Assembly (NCBI RefSeq): GCF_963678975.1 | Contig: NC_089274.1 | Coordinates: 25,333,053 to 25,397,052, forward strand | Source: Dysidea avara | Lineage: Eukaryota > Porifera > Demospongiae > Dictyoceratida > Dysideidae | Reading direction: 5' to 3' | DNA: 64,000 bases | Shown: one piece after another, positions 43,257-54,589 of the stretch | Numbering within the stretch: position 1 is the stretch's first letter | Layout: each line of letters begins with the position of its first letter | Notes under the pieces: model-generated | Seen by the model: the letters and a program-made list of their open reading frames with translations, nothing else | Databases searched by the model: none | What the model was told of the DNA's origin: nothing | Translations under genes and position numbers: made by a program

Positions 43257-45391
43257 TTAAGTTAATAGCTTATAAGGGTAAATTTGAGGCATCACAATGA
43301 TGCAACAATAGTTATATTATTGAGCTGTGGTTTCAAATGGCATTGTTATGCCAACTTTCATTAGGAATAGTTTATACTTTTGAGTTGGTGACATAATCAT
43401 CAGAAAATTGTTGTGCAGTTTAAAATCACTAACACGAGCAAAGTACCTATGTACTTTAAAGTCACCAGTGAATACCTTCTATCTGATGGTATGTTGTTTA
43501 AAGTTACATAGCATTCTGCAAGCATACAAGGTTTTAAAAGACTATGAAACAACACAAAATTAGCTACTTAGATGTAAAGCAACACAATAAAAGGAAGATT
43601 ACCATGATCAGCATGTGGACAAACCCCATAGCAATTTTCATCCCCATTGCAGCTCGGATGACGAAACAATCCCAAGTTAATGAGCATTGTTATTTTGTAC
43701 CTGAGTTTTATTGGGGAATATACAGAGAATATTTTAATTTTAAAATACTGGAATGCCTAGTAGTATGTTAGTACCTTATAATGGACGATTATCAACACTA
43801 ATGTAATTTGGCTGTTAGTCATTCTACAATAGCAGAACTACGAAAAACCAGCACCTGGCTGTACAACTGCCACATGTTTTAGTTGAATGGCCTGTGATGT
43901 CACATGCTACCACATACATAGCTACTGGCTTGCCTAAATGTATAGTTTTAGTTACATAGTTACTTAGGTACTATTGAAAAAAATTGTAGCAGTGATGTGA
44001 TGGCTGTCATCAGCTGCATGCATTAGCTATTAAGAAACATCAATCCTATTCAGTTTTGTTCATTGCAACTAAATCCTTGATTGCATGCATGTGCAGCAGA
44101 TAATAAATAATAAATGCTAAAATGGTGTCACTACACGTATAGCTATAACTATAGCCACAAAATAAATCTTAGCTATGTGCGGTTGGTTCGTGTTCATCAG
44201 AGCCCTTGTTTCTTGTTAGTAACTTTTGTTGCATGGTCCAACTGTCCAAACATTTATAGCTAGTACCTCAATGGTGTCACTGTGAAGTGGCCTTTTAAAC
44301 ACAAGAACTGTTTATCAAACTTTGATACAGGCATGCAAGAACAAGTAGCTAAGTTAAATATCCCATACATGGGCTGTTCAGGTTTGCAAACTAAAATTGT
44401 TTACAACATGTTTGTTTTCAGTACAAAACCATTGGGACTGAACATGTATTCACCTCTTAGCTACTATAGCTAGCTACATGAAAACATGCTATAGAAGTGA
44501 ATAGCTACATGTTCACTTCCAATGGTTTTGCACTGAAACTGAAATGAATGTTTTCATGTTGTAAACATGGTTGTGTGCCTGAACTGTTCTAATACTATAT
44601 AAAGTTGTAAACAATTAAATGCATGTGTAAAGATCAACAAAAAAATATTCTGACTTCCTACCACTTTTATCAGGAGTTCCACAAGGTAGCTAGTATCTTA
44701 GTATTAGGCATTCCAGCCCAACTTTTAAATTATGGAAGTGGACTTTTTATATGCTCAATAAATAAAGTATTGATAGCCGATCTCATATATATATGCAATA
44801 GTTATACTACTAACACAAGCACTTTGCCTGATATATACATACAAGCACGAGAGCTGTACGATCTCCAAAAAGTTGCTACGAAATTTGAATTTTCTACTGA
44901 CTGACTAACTGACTGCCTTTAGAAAAGCGTAACTCGATAATGGCTAAGGATACCGGCTTGATTCTTTCACTGTTTGACATAGCTTTGTCCAAAGATGTGT
45001 CTTTTGGTATACCACAGTACGTACAATGCACGCATCATGGACTTACCTAAGTTACCTTTGTGTCCCATTTCTTTTTACTGACAACTCAAGGTGTTGATTC
45101 GCAGTAGCTGATGCAATGGCTTCCCTATGGGAATAGTCCATATTTTCCATAGTGATTGCAGAGATGTTCTGGCTACTGTTGTTCGTTTGTAACACTGTGT
45201 AATGGACTGAACATAGCTGAAAGTGAAGCGTAATGGCCATTCACTTTTGAGTCAGTAATTGATAGCTGGGACACACATTCAGACGAAAACATTAACTCTG
45301 GCACTCTATTTTCTTTTGATGTGGTATGTGCAGGTTCACCAGTCATAATAATGTTACAAAAAAATTAACAAGACAGTATTAGGAATTTTAA

Positions 45392-45727
45392 GTTCAATTA
45401 GGGATCTTAGAAAAAAGTAGGGAACAAGGGAGGTCGCCTACATCTCCAGATATACTAGTGGACATTTAATCCCTAATTCACTCTAGGTATATTATACCCA
45501 TGACTAAATTAGGGATTAAATGTCCACTAGTATATTGATTGACCAATATTCATCTAACACTATGTATAAATGTATGTAATTAGTCTACTTGTACTTTTTT
45601 TACCTGTTGATCAGGTGTAACAGGCTGTTTAGCCTTATAAATTACCTGTAATAAATAATAATAGTATATCTGAAGGTGTAGATGACCTCTATTGTTTCCC
45701 AACTTTTTCTATGATCTCTAATTGAGC
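45392..45727. mobile_element. TTAA-flanked MITE (336 bp) specific to copy B
   Basis: It begins GTTCAATTAGGGATCTTAG and ends with the near-inverse CTATGATCTCTAATTGAGC, flanked by TTAA (45388-45391 and 45728-45731). The inverted ends are similar over about 70 bases. It occupies exactly the site where copy A holds an unrelated element. Confidence 0.8.
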
Positions 45728-46159
45728 TTAAAATTCCTAATTTTCCTTATACTTGTATATATACAGTAGAGTTTGTTGGGTTGGAATTGATTACTTTAAT
45801 TGGCATGCACAGTGCTTTACAACTGAAAAAGCCACAGTACATATTTTCTCCAGGGCTCTTCATATCGCTTCTCTTTTTTTGTAAACAGTCCTTTTCTTTG
45901 GAACACCATACCACATTCCATCCTACAGATTAAGAAGTCAAATCTATTCCGTGCTGCCCTTCGCCGATTTCTATTCAATAACTTTCTCTTTTTTATCTTG
46001 TTGTGTATTGTTCTGTTATTAGCTATCTGTCTCATCTTAGGTGTTGTATTCGTGTGCATTTAATGTGTATGTATGTATGTGTAATTGTGGGGAGTACGTT
46101 TGCAGGCTTGTCCTTCTGTACGACCCTGTCATTTTGACAAAATTGATAATAATACTAAT

Positions 46160-46440
46160 CTATATATATAAAGCTGAAAAGCTGTCTGTCTGTCTGTCTG
46201 TCTCCAACGCCCTTAACTCAACAACCAAAGCACGTATCGATACGGGACTTGCAAGCTTCTACGTGTGTTCCTTCGTCCGCTACAGCACATTAAAGGCCAT
46301 GATGTAGAGAAAACTTCAGCTGCATTCCACTGCTAACCACACGATAAACAACTCAGCTGATAAAGCACCTCCCTGAAGTACTGCTGTGTAGGGTGTGGGA
46401 TCGAATCCCGCCCAATACCAGAAATTTAGTACATTTTTTG
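46160..46440 (+). mobile_element. tRNA-like SINE or related short interspersed element (tentative)
   Basis: The region starts CTATATATATAAAGCTG with (GTCT)n at about 46187-46204. At 46345-46415 it contains a tRNA-like A box (CTCAGCTGATAAAGCACC) and a B box (GTGGGATCGAATCCCGCCC) with proper T-stem pairing. The full cloverleaf is not convincing, so a tRNA-derived repeat is more likely than a working tRNA gene. Copy B of the duplication ends exactly where this begins. Confidence 0.45.
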
Positions 46441-47829
46441 GTCGTGTGCATTAGTGTAGACAACCTGTGTAAAATATTCATATAATACAATCACTTTTGA
46501 ATGCGATGTTTTTAAAGCTATGCATATGTTGGAATAAATGTCTTATGATTGAAACCAACACATTCCAAAGGGTTTGAAGCCATTTAGTCCCTAACCACGA
46601 TATTATCTTGCACTAACCTCAAAATGTGCTTCCACTTAGTACACTTCAAAGCCATACTGTGTATGTAGTGTGTGTCTGTGTCTGCATGGTTTAATCATGG
46701 CACATTTATACCTCATAAATTAGAGTGTTAACCACATCAAAGGGATACTCGAAATAACTGTTTGTGTGCTTTAACTTTCTCAGTTAAGGAACATTGTGTG
46801 AGATATAAACTGTTTGTTTCTTTTTTTTTTTCAATTTCTGTTGTAATTTACAAGTACATGTTCCTTTATAGCCTGCAGCTCGTCTATACAAAACCATTCA
46901 TCCGGAAGCCACAAGTCACCGACTAAACTGATGATTGTTTCTAATGTGCATGCATGTGTGCATGTTTAGTGTTATTGTATTTTTAAATTAATTGAGTTGA
47001 TTGACTATAATGTAGTCTATATCACAACGCGTACGCCATAAGTGTCTTGTCCTGGAGGAAGCTGGTCTATCACATCATACTTCAGTCGTTTTGCTTTGTT
47101 ATTATCGCTAGCATAACTAGTCGAGCAATTTTTGGTCCAAATTTACACCAGATTTAACCTTAGATGGGTAAATTCTCAAAAAATCTTCTGTGGGGGCATG
47201 CCCCCAGACCCCTAGACGAGAGCATGCTCTAGGTTTTGCACTGTGTACGTGCATATATGCTCAAAACTCCTTACTTTAAAACAGCACCCATCATAGTCTG
47301 CTGATTTTATTACAAGCATTTTCTAGTTCGATGTACGTGATTTTAATATACCCTGAAAAGTAGACTATCTCATTTGGCGCCAGTTTCAGCTAGCTACTAC
47401 TTTCGTAGTTTACTTGCTGGAGAAAACAGAACACCTATAATTAGTTGGATTGAGCTTTGTAAGTAAGGTCAGTGCTGGATTTGCCTATTAATGACGAATG
47501 ACGTAGGCAATACGTCATAGACTGAAGCAGTTTCTAATTTGTTGGAGCACCGCTGGACATTTATGGACGGCCTGGAACCACAAGTAGATGGCTGTATTTA
47601 GCGAAGGTTTTAGCCTACGCGTTAATAATAAGGTGAAAATGATTGGTTACATACAGATTCAACCGACTTCGTAGGGTGAGTGAGTTTATTGTATGTTAAA
47701 CCCATACATTTGGGCCTACCGAACCATAGTCTGTATTGCCACATGTAGACGGACTTCAATCCTACCAAATGGGTCATTTAGCCTCTATTATACAAAATTT
47801 CATCACCTTCACTGCAGAGCGGAAATTGT
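46441..47829. other. unassigned spacer
   Basis: A GGGGGCATGCCCCCAGACCC word at about 47192 marks an old repeat fragment. No supported exon. Confidence 0.4.
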
Positions 47830-48158
47830 CAGGGGCGGATCCAGAGTTTCGAAAGAGGGGGGCACCTTTCTGAAAAACAGTTGAAGACCAAAAAAACTTG
47901 CTGAAAACCAGTTGAAGACCAAAAAAAAAAAAAAAAAAGGTCACAACAATAATAGCTAGTTATCCTTACCTACTATATCACGTCTGTTATGTAAAATAAA
48001 ATCCTACCATAGGTAAGCTACACTGCCTCATGAACATTGTGACTGCTTTATTAGAGTAATTGACTGCTCTATTAGAGTATATCGATCTTGTATGCAATTT
48101 CTTGAAGGGGGGGGGGGGGGGCATTTGCCCCAAATGCCCCATCCTGGATCCGCCACCG
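47830..48158. mobile_element. 5-bp-TSD MITE, reverse orientation
   Basis: It begins CAGGGGCGGATCCAG and ends CCTGGATCCGCCACCG, flanked by ATTGT (47825-47829 and 48159-48163). Poly-A and poly-G tracts mirror the poly-T and poly-C tracts of the copies in the other orientation. Confidence 0.88.
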
Positions 48159-48295
48159 ATTGTACACCGCTATTTGAGATGTATTGCCAATCCAACACTG
48201 TATGTCAATTTAATTTTTAATCAGTAGGCCCATGACCTCAAATTTCTGGTATTGATGAAGCGACCTAACTTCAAAGGCAAATTTCAGGGTAACCC

Positions 48296-48380
48296 TGGCT
48301 TACCATGGTACATTTAAGTTAAACCATGGCTGGCCATGGTATATTTAAGTTAAACCATGGCTGGCCATGGTTTATTTAAG
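48296..48380 (+). repeat. tandem ACCATGGCTGGCCATGGT repeats
   Basis: Three units of about 31 bases. Each contains a palindrome CCATGGCTGGCCATGG or part of it and a TATTTAAGT spacer. Confidence 0.8.
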
Positions 48381-48507
48381 GCCTTGATATCTGGTGAGGT
48401 AATGTTGGTTTGGTTTTAAAGAATCCTGGCAGCATTCAATTGTGGGAGTTTATTATTGCTTACGTGATGAAAACCATGAAGCCGATTTTCCATCCTACAG
48501 CACTCAG

Positions 48508-48562
48508 ACGGAGGCGATTCGACTCCCTTACCACCCTATGAGTTGACAAACGAAGGTTTAAG
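48508..48562 (+). CDS. candidate N-terminal exon of CD225-like gene 2
   Basis: Between an acceptor (TACAGCACTCAG) and a good donor (AAG-GTGAGA) lies a 55-base open stretch. In the only open frame it encodes DGGDSTPLPPYELTNEGL. The PPY motif and phase-1 entry match exon 3 of gene 1 and exon 2 of gene 3. The exit phase (2) does not fit the next sure exon (phase 0), so a further exon is needed. Tentative. Confidence 0.35.
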
Positions 48563-48924
48563 GTGAGAACTAGTGTCATAGGTAATTTACAAGCGCTGGT
48601 CCGCTTGTTTGATTACGTACCATGCCCACTTTTCGTATATCACGAGGTAACCACTCTACAGTGAAGCTTATCCCTTGGATGTTTAGAAAACTGTGTAAAC
48701 TGTGTAAACAGTGTTTAAGTGATGTAGCAACTTTGAAACACTTGTAAAATCGCTAAATTGAGTGTTTCCGTGATATCCGTAGGATTTGCCCGTTTATGTT
48801 AACAAACGTAGTCACAACGTTAGTTGTTGCTGTCCCATGATCAAATTTCACAAGTTGGTCTATATAATGAATTCGGTGGTCTACTTCGCATTGGTTTGGG
48901 TGATTAATCACCCGCAGGCTCTTA

Positions 48925-49075
48925 GCCTGCATTGGCATGGTACATATCAGTTGTATCACGTGCCTTCATGATTTGCCTGATATGTACACCCACGCTCTCA
49001 GGCCTGATGGCCCTCGAGCTTGGGTGTACATATCAGGCAAATCACTCGAGTACATGATATAACTATTACATATTT
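48925..49075. repeat. hairpin MITE-like element
   Basis: GATTTGCCTGATATGTACAC and CCACGCTC are answered by GAGCTTGGGTGTACATATCA and GGCAAATC. Outer words GTTGTATCACGTG and GTACATGATATAACTA extend the pairing loosely. Confidence 0.7.
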
Positions 49076-49925
49076 CATTCCAGCCTACATATACTACACC
49101 AGCTATCCAAGTTGAGCATGTTTCCTTCAAAAAGCCATGAGTTAAAAAGTTGCAAAAATCATATGTGGTATAGCTATGGCAGTAATAATATAGCTACATG
49201 CATGTATGACTGCAACAATACGCCTTTCTTAGTAGTTTGGCTGTTTTGGTATAAATATTTCCTTTTGTGTATTCGTAAACCCCCAATCCAACTTACATGT
49301 GTGTTGACACTGCCAGCTATGTATCTTCCTTAGTTTTCTATGTGATTCAAGTAACCTGTATAACAATTATTTAAGAAAAAACCTATAGATCCAGTGAAGA
49401 AGAAGCCATAACTGAACTCAACCCTAACACTAACTTTATGAGCATATAATGATGTCTTTCACTCCCTGTATAAAGGAAAGATTTTGATGAGTTCAAGGCA
49501 AGCTAGTGTTGACACCCTCCAACCCTACCTAGCCATAAACTTACCTTCGTACAACTATAGTGATGATACTGGCTGGATGAATAGCAAACATACTTTGTCA
49601 TCTGGAAATGGATGAATATCCACTATATGCTTTTGTAAAGTTTGCAAAAGTAAACTTTGTTATCAATATCTTTGTGGTAATTTTGCTGAAATTTGGCATG
49701 TGACTGCCTCAGCTGGCAAACAATTCTGCTATAAAAATCATCCCATTTGGATAAAAGAAGTGCAGAACTATGTTCTTCCTGTTCATGACACACTGGAGTG
49801 GCACACTGGCTTCTTGGACCACATTACACACTTCCATGTGTCTAGTGTCTGTAGATATTGCTGTTCATCTCAGTACACATTGCTGTAGTCTAGTGTATAA
49901 ATCATCTGACATGCAATTTATGCAG

Positions 49926-50132
49926 GTAGTTGTACAGCAACCACCACGTGGACCTGTCAATTGGAACGCACACAATAACAGTGTTGCTGCTGTTGCTAAA
50001 CTACCTGAAAATTGGCAGAAAGGTTCTGTCTATGTTATTCTTGGATTCGCCATGCCATGTCTAATATCAAGTATTTTATGTTTCTTACCAGCAGTGATTT
50101 GTTCACTTCCTGCAGCAATCTATGCATGCAAA
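49926..50132 (+). CDS. gene 2 exon with first CD225 membrane segment
   Basis: Acceptor AATTTATGCAG, donor GTAAGT at 50133, phase 0 on both sides, 69 codons without stop. Confidence 0.8.
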
Positions 50133-52033
50133 GTAAGTCATGATGTATATTGTAATCCAGAAAATTCTGGATCCAACTGAAACCACAGTATATATATATA
50201 GTATTGTATCAACACACACACACACGCATGCACGCACACACACTGCTCTGCTCATACCATCACCTTCTAATTTACACTAGTATTTTTTTTTAAATTGTAA
50301 ATATTAAAAATGAAGTAGGGATCTATGCAACAAAAAGCAGTGAAACAAGAGATGACTGATGGTATTACAGTATAGCTCAGTTGGAAAGTCGCTACTTTGG
50401 CACATTGGCTATATATTTTGCTCAATGCCAAAGTAGGGACTTTCCCACTGAGCTATGCTGTAATACCATCATTCATCTCTTGTTTCACTACTTTATGTTG
50501 CATAGATCCCTACTTCATTTTTAAATTTAAATACTAGTTTGTTTAGTTTTTGTTGTAGTACAGCTAGCTACAATGTAACTTGTGACTGTTCTATTAGAGT
50601 GACTGTTGTATTAGAGTATATCTCGAGTCAGCCAAGAGGTGTGCAGCTAGCTAAACCAATAAAGGATGAGGTCATTTTGTTTACTGTTAAGTGAAAAGCT
50701 AGATTGTTAAGAGGTGTGGTCTTCATACTCTTTCAATAGTAGTCTACCTAGATCTTTAATTGATGGACAAGTCACGAACCTATATTGAACGGGATTCCAA
50801 TCGCAGACTTGCTCATACAGTCAGTGTATCTAGTCTTATAGTAGCACCAGAACTGAAGTACTTCTGAAGTCTAGCTCTGAAATTATCTCGGAAACAATTC
50901 TGTGGCATCTATATATGTTGCTGAAAGAAAGTGTTGATGCGGAAACTTAATATGGTTTCGTTGGATGAAGAAGAAGACAAGCAGGCTGATTGAAGATAAA
51001 AGAAAAGACAAGGCGCAAAGGACCTACACTCATTGGAACCCCAAAAGGCACATCCCACTGGTAAGTTTGTTATTGTGGCGTAAAAATGGTGGCCGTTTGC
51101 TGCTTCATTTGGCCTCTAGCTTTGCAACTGTGGTCAGTCAGTGAGGCAGTGAGTCTAAAATTCGAGTCTTAGCAATTTTAAAAAAATTTGTACCCGGCCA
51201 CCTGTGAGTGTTTTGTTATGTTTAATGCTGTATTGTATATTATATGGACTAGTACTACTCCATAAAGGTGATGTATGTCGCGTGAAATGTTTCTAGGATG
51301 ATTTGTCAGGGGCGGAATTTTGGCGGTGCACAAATTTTCACTACGATCCCTACTTAAATGGTACTACTGTACCGTTTGATTGTCAGTTCTTCTCTTATTT
51401 ATACAGTTATACACATTACATGCATATACAAACAAAGCTATACATCTTAATTCAGGAGCAGCTCCAGGGGGGTTTCTGAGTTTCCAGAAACCGGTCAAGT
51501 GTATTCAAGCAGTCAAATATACATTTTTTGCGTTGATTTGCAAAGGCACAAGATGTACAGATCAAGATACTCTAATAGAACAGTCCATCTCTCTGATAAA
51601 GCAATCACATGTATTCAAAGAATCAGTATAGTAAGCTATGTAGATATAATTAAAGATTTTTATGTACTTTATCAGTGATATTAATATATAGTGAGTGGAG
51701 GGCAGTTATTCTCAGCAGGCAGTTACCTTTTTTTCAGTTTTTACTAAAAGTCTAGCTATTCTCTTGATCAGAAACCAGTTACCCAAAAATCCTGGAACTA
51801 CCTATGTAATTGAATACCACACATGTATGTATGCATGTTTTTATGAATATGCTGTGTATCAAGCATTATAGTACTCATTTGTATTCCAGAGTCTTGAGGC
51901 CTATAATCAAGGAGATAGTCAAGCTAGCCAGGAATATGGCATGTGTTCACTGCGGCTGAATACACTTGCAATGATTTTCTTCAGTGTCTCTTTTGTTTTA
52001 ATCTGTATTATTTTAGGAGCAACACTGGGTTAA
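49926..52033 (+). CDS. CD225/dispanin-like membrane protein, gene 2 (3' part)
   Basis: Sure exons are 49926-50132 (69 codons) and 51890-52033 (47 codons plus TAA), joined by a phase-0 intron. The first reads VVVQQPPRGPVNWNAHNNS, then GSVYVILGFAMPCLISSILC, FLPAVICSLPAAIYACK. The second reads SLEAYNQGDSQASQEYGMCS and a C-terminal membrane helix LAMIFFSVSFVLICIILGA. The pattern membrane segment, Pro/Cys re-entrant-like segment, loop with GD and Ala/Ser, then terminal membrane segment is that of CD225 proteins. The intron sits at the same place as in gene 1. Upstream exons are uncertain (see 48508). Confidence 0.78.
50308..50520. mobile_element. TTAA-flanked hairpin MITE, 213 bp, in gene 2 intron
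   Basis: It begins AAATGAAGTAGGGATCTATG and ends with the inverse, flanked by TTAA (50304-50307, 50521-50524). The arms are near-perfect and contain TATAGCTCAGTTGG, reminiscent of a tRNA A box. Confidence 0.8.
51305..51330. repeat. solo end of the CAGGGGCGG MITE family
   Basis: GTCAGGGGCGGAATTTTGGC resembles one tip of the 5-bp-TSD MITE family. The other tip was not found. Confidence 0.35.
51890..52033 (+). CDS. gene 2 last exon
   Basis: Acceptor TTTGTATTCCAG, 47 codons and TAA at 52031-52033. Homologous to the last exon of gene 1 by position, loop pattern and C-terminal membrane helix. Confidence 0.8.
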   Translation, partial: SLEAYNQGDSQASQEYGMCSLRLNTLAMIFFSVSFVLICIILGATLG

Positions 52034-52212
52034 TCTTTAGACTGAAGTATAGATACAGTATATGAAATTTTATACTCATTACATGTAAAATATTTCATGA
52101 TCATGCACATAACTTATTGGATTGTGCCGTTTGTGCGTATGGTCTAAGTAGATATAATATTTTCAATCTCAGGAATCAGGATCTGAGTTCTTCAGCAGCA
52201 GCCTGGCTATAT

Positions 52213-52525
52213 CAATGGCGGATCCAGGATGGGGCATTTGGGGCAAATGTCCCCCCCCCCCCCCCCCCCTTCAAGAAATTGCATACAAGATCGAGATACT
52301 CTAATAGAGCAGTCGATTACTCTAATAAAGCAGTCACAATGTTCATGAGGTAGTGTAGCTTACCTATGAAGCTATAAATAGGATTTTATTTTACATAACA
52401 GACATGATATATTTGGTAAAGGATAACTAGCTATTATTGTTGTGACCTTTTTTTTTTTTTTTTTGGTCTTCAACTGTTTTTCAGCAAGGTGCCCCCCCTC
52501 TTTCCAAACTCTGGATCCGCCCCTG
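52213..52525. mobile_element. 5-bp-TSD MITE, 313 bp, with empty site for the nested Harbinger
   Basis: It begins CAATGGCGGATCCAGG and ends CTGGATCCGCCCCTG, flanked by TATAT (52208-52212 and 52526-52530). Internally it matches 33418-34842 without the nested element, and shows the uninterrupted ACATAACAGAC. Confidence 0.88.
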
Positions 52526-52530
52526 TATAT

Positions 52531-53053
52531 TATATAATTATGGTAGTTCCCAAACTCTTTCTTGCACTAAGATGATATAGTTTTTACTCAAATCTGGATA
52601 ACTTAACCACTCAGTCTTACCACAAAGCATACAGAATGTTTATTCTAGAAGAAGCAGCTGCTAGCCTTTCTGTATCTTGATTATTCCAGGATAATCTGAG
52701 GTCACAATTATTTATGTACATGGTTTTTTTGAATAATATGTTTGTTACTATATTTGCTGACTTGAAAGGTTATCAGTAGTTGTAATACTAACAATTATGT
52801 TATACCTTTGGGGCATAAGCCTGAGTTATCTTTAAAATGCAGTTTGATAATGCTCGATCAGGCATACAGCAACATCTTCCAGAAACAATCTACAATAAGA
52901 TGGTGGGATCACTTCATTCAATTTTGGTTTACAGATGGTTTGTGGATGCTGCATGCAGAAGAAATATAGTTTTTCAAGCATAAAAATCTGGAATTAACGG
53001 GAACAAGCTGTGTGTCCATTGTCCATGTAATTCTAGAATTTTCTACATTAGAA
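52531..53053. other. 3' flank of gene 2, unassigned
   Basis: No exon or repeat structure recognised. Confidence 0.4.
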
Positions 53054-53406
53054 CACATCTTAGTTTAGGGTCTAGGTCTTATTGCATTTGCTACCAGCCA
53101 TGAAATTAATATAGCATTTGTGTATGGTAATTATAATATAACAACTCTGATCACAATGGCCTCCAGAATATGCTGAATTTATGTGTGCATAATGTATATT
53201 ATAATGAAAGTAATTTACAATATTGAAATTTGCTATGTTTGCACAAGAGCACTACATAGAGGCACACCATTGTATACAAGGAGAGTTAATCTGAATTGTG
53301 ATCAGAGTTGTTACATTATATAAATACCATGCACAAATGCTAGCTATATTAATTTTATGGCTGGTAGCAAAAACGCAGTAAGACCTAGTCCCTAAACTAA
53401 GATGTA
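53054..53406. repeat. inverted-repeat element, arms about 120 bp
   Basis: ACATCTTAGTTTAGGG and GCTACCAGCCATGAAATTAA at the left are answered by TTAATTTTATGGCTGGTAGC and CCCTAAACTAAGATGT at the right. The loop is about 110 bases. Confidence 0.8.
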
Positions 53407-53514
53407 CTCTAATATATATTTATTGTTATCATGTACACAAAAATTGTAATGTATATTTATATATGTACCACTCTGCGTGGGCAGTTCAAAGGCACCGCCA
53501 GTGCCATAATTTGT

Positions 53515-53665
53515 ATATTGCACTGCTGCAGACCGCAGCGAGTGCATTATAACTTATAATGCACTGGTTGCGGTTTTGTAGACCACAACGAGTGCATTAT
53601 AAGTTATAATGCACCGACCGCAGTGCAATATACAGATATTGCACTGGCTGCGGTTTTGTGCAGCA
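53515..53665. repeat. palindrome cluster TGCATTATAAGTTATAATGCA-type
   Basis: Two 21-base palindromes (about 53545 and 53595, one of each central orientation) are embedded in repeated GCACTGG-TTGCGGTTTTGT and TATATTGCACTG words, giving nested inverted repeats. Confidence 0.75.
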
Positions 53666-54380
53666 TAGCACAAGTGCCGGTGGCGACGACCACTACGACA
53701 CCTCACCTAATAGGTGGAAAGACACTTCACAGATCACTCGAATTCTTTTATAGCCTGACATATAAAGGTCGATTGTGGGCCATAACGTCACCAATACGTA
53801 TAATGTTTTCAAGCAGCCAATGGCGATTGAAAAAGCCAACGCGGGTGGCCACAACTCTAGTCTACATATATAAACGTACTTATACACCTTACTAGTCTGG
53901 TGCCATCTTAGCCCAGATTAAACTGTAGTCCACTTCGAAAATGACTCAATAAAACAAATATATTCTAAATAATACTTACCTTTACGTTCGATTGTGGGAA
54001 CCAGTTTTGTCATGCCACCAGATTCGAGTTTAGCCAGTGTAAATAGTAAGAATTAGACTAGTATCGTTTAGTAGTTAGGTTTTGTTTACTTAAACCGTCT
54101 ATTTAGCTGCTTTTTTTTGCTCGAGAGAATCACTATGGTGATTAGTCTGGTGCTTAGTCTATATGGTACACTGGCATGCTGAGCACTACATGATGAGAGT
54201 CGAACAGTAAATGCAGGTTAGTGATATAACCCATAGCGTACTAGCTTTCAATATCTCAGGTGGCTGCAGTACTGCAGGGGGAACGTCATCGCAACGTCTG
54301 GCTTGGTTACCCACAATCGATGTTAGAAACCTGGCCTTTATAAGTGTTACAGCTGTCTTGTGAGACTCTCCCCACCTATT
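53666..54380. other. unassigned spacer
   Basis: Short frames on both strands without recognisable domain. Confidence 0.35.
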
Positions 54381-54384
54381 AGGT

Positions 54385-54520
54385 GAGTGGTACATAGCAG
54401 TTATACAACGTGCACTCGTGCTCTGCCTGTATAAACGCACTTGCCTTTGGGCCTAACGGCCCTCAGGCTCGTGCGTTTATATCAGGCAGAGCACTCGTGG
54501 CCGTTGTATAACTATATAAT
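54385..54520. repeat. hairpin MITE-like element
   Basis: GTTATACAACG, CACTCGTGCTCTGCCTG and TATAAACGCAC are answered by GTGCGTTTATATCAGGCAGA, GCACTCGTGG and CGTTGTATAAC. Core TCTGCCTGATATAAACGCAC. Confidence 0.75.
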
Positions 54521-54589
54521 ATATGCATACATGCATATCATATACATAGAGTAAACAGGTCGCTCACACATGCTCTCCCTTTGGTAAGC

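Larger units (their letters stand above)
40535..46159 (+). repeat. large segmental duplication, copy B
   Basis: Nearly identical to 24834-30759 in the same orientation. Lengths on the left of the TTAA insertion site are 4858 bases in copy A and 4853 bases in copy B. No recognised coding exon. Copy B lies between genes 1 and 2. Confidence 0.93.

Noticed and set aside
48501-49333. Joining the 48508-48562 exon to sequence after the acceptor at 49084
   Set aside because: The frame stays open but shows no Pro-rich or family-like sequence and no suitable donor in phase to reach 49926.
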